DNA from: Cryptomeria japonica
Lineage: Eukaryota; Streptophyta; Pinopsida; Cupressales; Cupressaceae
Reading direction: 5' to 3'
DNA length: 64,000 nucleotides
Assembly: GCF_030272615.1 (NCBI RefSeq)
Contig: NC_081413.1
Location: 18,114,285-18,178,284 of the forward strand
How positions within the stretch are numbered: the stretch's first letter is position 1; each line of letters opens with the position of its first letter. The position numbers and the translations under genes were made by a program. The notes under the pieces were generated by a model. That model did not search any database. It had not been told where the DNA came from and saw only the letters and a list, made by a program, of their open reading frames with translations. Shown here one piece after another: positions 58,313-64,000 of this stretch.

Positions 58313-58894
58313 AATGGAATCAGAGGTGTTGGTGGAAAATTGGATGAAGATAAGGTTGTGAATAAGGTACTTAGATTTATTCCTAAATCTTATAGTCATA
58401 AGGTGTCTTGTATTGAGTATATTATAGACTTGGATAAACATTTAATGGATCAACTATATGGTGCTCTCACCACATTTGAGATGAGAGAATTTGATATAGA
58501 TGCTCTTAAGAGGGAAGTTACTTTCATAATTGGTAATAAGGTAGAACATGATGTTGTTGATCAAATTGATGAATTTGATGAAGTGGAAGCAAAATTTGTA
58601 GGAATATTGAAGAAACACATGAAAAAATACAAAGATAAGTTATCTTTCAATTATTTTATGTGTAAGAATTGACCATTTTGCTTCTAAATGTACCTTTAAA
58701 GAAGATAATACTAAGAGAGGACAAGATGGAAATAAAAGAGAGAAGTCCAAGAAAAGTATTTATTCCAAGGAGGACAACTATTCCTAAGAATATGCGGACT
58801 CTGATCATGATGATTCAAATGATGAAACACTCTTTATGGCCTTAAAGATAGATGACAAAAAGGATAATGTTGAAAAATGTAACAAGTATGGTAC
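58313..58894 (+). pseudogene. Copia F gag, C-terminal part
   Basis: Continues F's gag in frame: GIRGVGGKLDEDKVVNKVLR, about 115 codons open, then a decayed zinc-knuckle region (a frameshift leads to DHFASKC) and an acidic DSDHDDSNDETLFMALK block, typical of the gag-protease junction. It ends near 58894, before any protease motif. Confidence 0.75.
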
Positions 58895-59579
58895 TGTTGA
58901 CATAAAAGTTTGCACCCTTGTTGAACACTAATGCTCAAGAACCTTGTGAACAAGGAAATAACCTCCAAGTGTGGGACCTTGCACGTGTGAGGTTGAGTCT
59001 TTGGAGAAGGTCGAATTCCTTTCCAATTAGAGTGCAGTGTTGAACCAACCAACCACTTGTAAAGTCTATCTTATTATTTTAGGGCGGGAAAGGGGAGAAG
59101 GAATGTTGAAAGGGAAATGATAGGTGATGCACCTAGATTGAAAGTTGATCCTCCCTACCCATAACTGCACGACATCAATAGAAACTACCCAAAGATATGC
59201 ACAATTTCCTATTTTAGTCAGCTCCAAAAGACTATGCAAAGGTTAGAATCTTATAAGATGAAGAGAGGAAAGAAGGAATGATTCACAAACAATCTCTATA
59301 GGGGTGTTAACACAATCACATAATCTAAGAATAGAAAAGAATGCATTCAAATAAAGAGGTAAGATACCTTACTTAGAATATTTGAACTCAAAAAAAGGCA
59401 AGATAGACAATTTTATTGATGTAAAGGCAAAGCAAAGCTTACAGTTCTTGAGGTTAAAGTTGAACTCCAAAGAAATGTCTTGAAACTTGTTAGTCCATCA
59501 TAAAATATAAAAAGAAAAGCTACAGGAAACTTAACTTCAACCAATGAAGTAACATGAAATAAACAAGATTATACCTTCC
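58895..59579. other. Unassigned repeat-like DNA
   Basis: It starts with TGTTGACATAAAAG, which could be an LTR start, since F's frame breaks there. No second copy, primer site or frame was found. The rest is AG-rich, non-coding. Confidence 0.3.
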
Positions 59580-60075
59580 ATGCACTGGTACATTCGGAGC
59601 TAATTTCCAATGGCCGATTGCCGGATTTGCGACTAATTTTTGTCGGAGTGCCGACAAAAGTAGCCATCGAAAACTCATCATCGGATTGGTCGATGATGCC
59701 CTGCCCATCAGAAATATGACAATCCCATGGAATCTGCCGACGGCGGGCATGAACGCTCTTCCGATCAAAAAAGTCATCAGAATTAGTAGATTTTGTCACA
59801 AAGCCGACGACAATTTGGAACTTCGCACCGACGGTGATGCTATTTGTCTAATGCTTGTGTCATTGGTCCATTCAGAGACATCAACGACCGTCTGACTATG
59901 AAGTGTTGTCACACGTACAACATCTACATCGGATCTTTGTGTGGTTTGAGTTGGAAGTGCGACGACTCCAAAACATTTCACTGATAAGAACATTGTATGT
60001 CCATCGATTACATCGTCGATCGAAAGCTTGGTATTTGTCGTAATTCTGACGATGATAATTTTTATCAATTTTTTA
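59580..60075. other. CG-rich island with GTCGG/CCGAC motifs
   Basis: Many CG dinucleotides stand out against a CG-poor window. CCGAC/GTCGG-type motifs recur, including a small hairpin TTTTGTCGG-AGTG-CCGACAAAA near 59638-59659. Open frames exist on both strands but none resembles a known protein. Such short repeats resemble the subterminal arrays of CACTA/En-Spm elements; that is only a suggestion. Confidence 0.4.
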
Positions 60076-60190
60076 TTATTATTATCCAGTCATTGATATG
60101 TACAACGAATGATATTCTATCCCCACCACCTACTAGTAGGAGCATAGGTTTGAGGCTAATATGAGGTGCATGGTTTCAAGCTAATATGAT

Positions 60191-60607
60191 CAGGCGTACC
60201 ATGGTTGAGATGGTCCAACTCCCTAGTCTCACTCTACGACTAAGCTCATGCCATATCTAAATCAAAGACATCACAAATACATCGTCGGTGGAAAGCTGCA
60301 AAATGCCATTTTCATACATAAGCAAGACATACACAATTGGGCACAATCACCATGAGAATAGTAAAAAGTGTGTTTGAGATCATTGTCCTAATTTGCGATG
60401 AGGTCAATTAGGACAATGTTCTCAAACACACTTTTTACCGTTCTCTTGGTGATTGTGCCCAATTGTGTATGTCTTGCTTATGTATGAAAATGGCATTTGG
60501 AGCTTTCCACCAATGATGTATTTGAGATGTCTTTGATTTAGATATGGAATGAGCTTAGTCGTAGAGTGAGACTAGGGAGTTGGACCATCTCAACCATGGT
60601 GCACCTG
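60191..60607. repeat. 417-bp near-perfect inverted repeat (hairpin)
   Basis: Left arm 60191-60393 and right arm 60406-60607 are reverse complements over about 200 bases with roughly ten differences, around a 12-base loop TGCGATGAGGTC. Outer ends: CAGGCGTACCATGG and CCATGGTGCACCTG. No coding frame. It could be a fold-back MITE or a source of hairpin RNA. Confidence 0.9.
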
Positions 60608-61733
60608 CATATGTATATAGTTTTGTGTATTCATTAAAGATTTTCATTTAATTTTGAGCATTTTGGTTAGCAAATCAGGGGTGCACTTTACATTCTTGTT
60701 TTTATCCAATTCACTTACTTTAGCTCTGTTTCTTTCTTCAGATTTGGGGTCTAGATCTCCTCCCTAGGCAGAGATTGTTGGTTTTGTCTCCCTTGCCTTG
60801 GTTGGAGAGTTTCTTGCTATCTCTGGTAGTTTGCCCTCAGAGTTCAGCTTCTCTATTGGTCGGACTGCTATTTTCCCTACCTTCTTCTCCAAGTGCTCCT
60901 CCCCTTGTTTCCAAGATTTTTCCTTTTCCTTCTACTCAATGGCCCTTCATTGTGACTTCATGCCCTCTTAATGTCTTCACTGGGTTCTTGTTTCCACAAG
61001 GACATTTCCTCCCCCAAAACTATTTGTTTTTGAAATGGGGACACCTTCAGAATACAGGGACTTGGATGGGATGTCCCCCTGCCGCCCCAATGCAATCCAA
61101 TGCCATAGTCTTTGAGACATCTCTAGGACATCCTTGAGAGGTTTGAGGGACTCCCAAGAGCCTCCTGACCATCCCAACAGCCCATAAGTGATTTAAAAAA
61201 AAATAGAACTTTTTTTCAAACTCCATGCCTAAGGTCAAACCGTCACAGCCTATGGGCCCCACCCAAACCCCACCAACTTTATAAAACTACCTCCTAATTT
61301 TGTTTCAACTCAAAAAAGAAAAGAGAAAGAAGCTAACAACTATGAATGTGAGAGTGAGAGTTGCAAGTGCCAGGTGAAAAAGTGAGAGTGCAGAGCAAGA
61401 GGGTTGAGGAGAAGTAAGAAGAGAAGTGATGCCAAGTTGCCAATTTGTAATGGTCTACCCTTGATTTGAAACCAATTTCTTTTGCACCTTTTCAACTATG
61501 CTTCTTGACAAACAATTTACTTGAATTCTCTACTACTAATTTTCAGTTTGTCTTTCTTGATTTTGTGAATGCCAATGTTTGTTTGCTGATACTTTTGAGA
61601 TGGCATTTTGGCAAACAGCATGCATGCACTGAAAGGGTTTTAATTTGAAATTGATAGTGTAGCTATCACTTTATAATAATCAAGATTTGCATTCACTGAA
61701 ATGATTTTAATCAACTAAAGAGCAATATTCATG
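60608..61733. other. Non-coding or unassigned stretch with a possible promoter
   Basis: The frame at 60775-61137 is Pro/Ser/Leu-rich with no known domain and I do not call it. GGGGACA and CCCCTGCCGCCCC motifs recur at 61030-61100. A purine-rich stretch (GAGAGTGAGAGTTG) lies at 61345-61420. Confidence 0.3.
61278..61286 (+). promoter_or_regulatory. Possible TATA box
   Basis: TTTATAAAA followed by a purine-rich leader-like stretch. No gene can be assigned downstream on this strand. Confidence 0.2.
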
Positions 61734-61823
61734 ACTTACAAGTAATAAAAAAACTTACAAGGATGAGGCATATTCATTACTTACAAGTAATACAAAAACT
61801 TACAAGGATGAGGCATATTCATA
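61734..61823 (+). repeat. 45-bp tandem duplication, two copies
   Basis: ACTTACAAGTAATA..AAAAACTTACAAGGATGAGGCATATTCAT occurs at 61734 and again at 61779, nearly identical. Each unit itself contains ACTTACAA twice. Confidence 0.85.
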
Positions 61824-62169
61824 ACTTTTGCAGTCCCACATTGGATATCAACACTAGAAGCAACTCATATTGTTCGTGTACAGACAAGACAATATGGGAG
61901 TTCATTATACCCAGCAACTTGTGGTGTTGTTGTTCGTGTTGGCTCTATTGGACCCTACAATTAAGATTCAATATACATTATTCAATAAGATTAACTGTGC
62001 AACATAATGAAATATTGAAAAGTGTGTTATTTTGTTGAGCTTCACTTGGTTTCGAGAATAGTTTAATATTATCTACTTAACAGGGCCAACCACGTGAAGG
62101 TGGAAGCTCATTTGTCCCCTTCCCCCCCCCCCCAACATCACTCTAAATTCCCCGTTAACATCTTATAAC
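61824..62169. other. Non-coding, no feature recognised
   Basis: No gene. A run of about 13 C near 62127-62139 is the only distinctive item. Confidence 0.4.
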
Positions 62170-62345
62170 ATTCATTCATTCATTCATTCTTTCTACCATT
62201 AATAAAATATAGCATTCATTCATTAATATCACATAATGTTCATTAACACATAACATTGATTAACATTAATTAACACACAACATTCATCAATATTAATTAA
62301 CACATATCATCCATAACCATTAATTAGCACATAATTACATTCACT
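62170..62345 (+). repeat. ATTC microsatellite and degenerate ATTAACACATAACATTC array
   Basis: Five ATTC units open the block, followed by about seven drifted copies of a roughly 20-25 base CATTCATTAACACATAA-like unit. It lies just beyond the 3' end of the pseudogene at 62388. Confidence 0.7.
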
Positions 62346-62387
62346 AACACATAGAAATCAGTCATTATCAAATAAGTTAGATTACAA

Positions 62388-63806
62388 TCATTTCTTTCTT
62401 TGTTTTTTCTTTGAAGCTATGAAAAGACTAAGTGGAACATCAATTTCTTCATCATTTCCCCCCTCTACAGATGTTCCGCCAACTACTCGTGATCTTGATG
62501 TATGCCTAGTCCTATACTAAGGACGAGGACACTGAAGTGAAGGGGGGTCCTCTGTAATAACAAAGAAATGGGTTAAATTCAAAAAAAAAAAAATTATTGT
62601 TACAAGTATATCATTAATTTAGAGAACACAATTGTTGTGCTCTTTACCTGATGGGGCCACATCATTTTGTGTAGCCTCAACCTCAACATGCTAAACACCC
62701 TAGATCATCTTGTGTTGAAATACTAAAGGTTCCATTAATTCTGAACACCAAATGCAATTATATTTGTTTAAAGAAATAACAATGGTCCTCTTTACCTAAG
62801 TGGGGAACATCACATTCTTGATATTGTGTACCTAGATCATGCTCCACTTGCTCACCACCGACTACATGCTCTAAAATATTAACAAAAAAGGTTACATTAA
62901 TTACTACTCTAATTACAAATTAAGATGTTTAATTGTATTAATAGCTAAATAAATAAATTTGAATAGCAAATGAATACCTCCACTACTGGGATGCACATCC
63001 AGACCTTCATGTGCAGGTGGTGTTTCATGATTAGTAGGCTGCATTCTAATGACATGCACATTGTTATCATTGATTGCTTATTTAAAACAAATATAGTCAC
63101 TTTATTTTGGAACTCAACATCAATTAGATTATTGGTAAAGTATTCAATTTGAAACAATTTCCATTTAGCATATTTACCTATTTGATGAATGCACTTGAAT
63201 GTTGTGTATGCCCACTCAATTCTCATAGCCGATCAGCCATGATTGAATAGCCTTGCTGGTAGGCAATTCTCTTGCCATCTTCTGTGGGTGCTCTATTGAA
63301 TTCAGAGCCCTGCATTTTTTCTTGGTACCGTGAATTTTTCTTGCATTGTTTGATAAAAAAAAAATGTTTACAATTTATTAATATTTTGATGCAATATTTC
63401 ATTTACATGAGATACTTACAATTCGTGCAGCAAGTTTCATGTAACCACCAGAGCCGAGTTTGTGTTGCTCGTGCTTTTCTTGCCTTGCCTTGGTTGCCTT
63501 TGACGTGTCACTCAGTCTATAAAAAGTTTGAAATATGTTAGATTATATAAATATAAAGAGTAATTAATTAGTACATAATTACATTCTTAATAGTATCTTG
63601 TACCTTCTTTTGGCGTCTAGTGGTGTATTTCCTTTTTTCCTTTCAATTCTCTCCTTGGCATCCAAAATCAAGTCCTTCCACTCCCTCTCTGGAATCATGG
63701 GGGGACGCTCGTACTTTATGTTTCTCTCTAAATGGGTCTTGTATTGGTCCCTCACATACTTTAACCTTTTTTCTTGGTCATTCCACCTTTTAAAGCAAAA
63801 ACAAAC
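62388..63806 (-). pseudogene. Multi-exon En/Spm-associated (Transposase_24-like) pseudogene
   Basis: I can join seven exons on the minus strand: 63806-63604, 63516-63420, 63339-63178, 63038-62978, 62870-62796, 62740-62648 and 62551-62388. Each has GT..AG borders and the phase carries through every junction, ending in TGA. The first two encode KRWNDQEKRLKYVRDQYKT, then PEREWKDLI and HKLGSGGYMKLAARI; the third has RAPTEDGKRIAYQQGY. This resembles plant Ptta/En-Spm (Transposase_24) proteins, a tentative call. Stops: TGA in exon 3, TAG at its end, two TAG in exon 6 and one TAG in exon 7; several fit C-to-T decay of CGA or CAG. The gene probably begins upstream of the window's right edge. Confidence 0.55.
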
Positions 63807-64000
63807 CTGTTAGATTCAAAAATGAATTGAAGCTACATTTATTACACTTCAAGAAATGGATCAAAGGAAAACTATTCTAGCAATGATATGAAATCAAAAT
63901 AGTGGATTAGGGTTAGTTTACATATGATGTACCACCTTTTACGTATGGTGGGCCCAAATATCTGCAATGCAATGTCACTAAGATGTTTATAGAAAATATC
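63807..64000 (-). other. Possible upstream exon or intron of the pseudogene
   Basis: On the minus strand a TTGCAG acceptor-like motif (about 63961) is followed by codons reading IFGPTIRKRWYI, which could be an upstream exon. The donor cannot be placed in phase with the next exon, so I do not join it. Confidence 0.3.

Larger units (their letters stand above)
32151..58894 (+). mobile_element. Copia F, outermost element of the large nest
   Basis: 5' LTR, primer site and gag are at 32151-34711. After the 23.6-kb insertion of G, the gag continues at 58313. The two gag halves join in one reading frame across the insertion (EVVN on the left, GIRGVGGKLDED on the right, sharing AATGG). F's pol and 3' LTR are not seen; the gag fades at about 58890, where another repeat appears to begin. 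Confidence 0.75.

Noticed and set aside
56631-58894. LTR followed directly by a primer-site-like motif and gag, looking like a tandem LTR-internal-LTR-internal array
   Set aside because: The AATGG at 58313-58317 matches 34707-34711 and the gag is the exact continuation of F's gag, so it is an insertion boundary, not a tandem.
59520-60068. Open frames on both strands in the CG-rich island
   Set aside because: Frames open on both strands reflect base composition and motif repeats; no protein family recognised.
60775-61137. 120-codon plus-strand frame
   Set aside because: Low-complexity Pro/Ser/Leu composition, no domain, no splice or promoter support.

Overview
This window looks like intergenic heterochromatin of a very large plant genome, most likely a gymnosperm (probably a conifer). 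That is inferred from the AT-rich sequence, the wall-to-wall LTR retrotransposons, long Copia LTRs (about 1.4-2.4 kb) in several families, Gypsy LTRs opening TGTAGAC, and heavy nonsense decay with few host-gene traces. I found no tRNA, rRNA, organellar insert, CRISPR array or intact host gene. The species is not determined.

Layout. 1-1978: AT-rich, no gene, small repeats. 1979-6419: a Copia element with an almost open gag-pol frame and a 3' LTR, but no visible 5' LTR. 6420-16084: a minus-strand mosaic made of a Gypsy-type LTR region (E) split by a 2.37-kb solo Copia LTR (A, 5-bp target duplication), a small Copia LTR (L) inside the gag of another Copia (D), and LTR scraps. 16090-29106: Copia B, whose 3' LTR is split by a solo Gypsy LTR (X), itself split by Copia C. 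C is complete, with both LTRs and target duplications, but carries only a 626-codon gag-protease frame. 29141-32150: a decayed LINE on the minus strand.

32151-58894 is one long nest. Copia F (LTR plus gag) is interrupted in gag by Copia G (34712-58312, duplication AATGG). G holds chromovirus H in its 5' LTR (35118-41671, duplication AGTTG) and, in its coding region, a fold-back structure K (43803-53688) made of two inverted LTR-derived arms. K is split in one arm by Copia J (44982-52349). F's gag frame resumes exactly after G.

58895-64000 differs: an unassigned repeat, a CG-rich island with GTCGG/CCGAC motifs (59580-60075), a near-perfect 417-bp hairpin (60191-60607), tandem repeats, and a minus-strand multi-exon pseudogene whose intron phases are preserved but which carries several stops. 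It resembles plant En/Spm-associated (Ptta/Transposase_24-type) proteins.

No element here looks autonomous: each lacks an LTR, a catalytic residue, pol, or an open frame. The best candidates for something unusual are K (inverted-LTR fold-back), C (gag-protease-only but structurally complete), a stop codon shared at one position in B and J, and a short motif shared near the start of six Copia LTR families. All alignments were made by eye; no database search was run.
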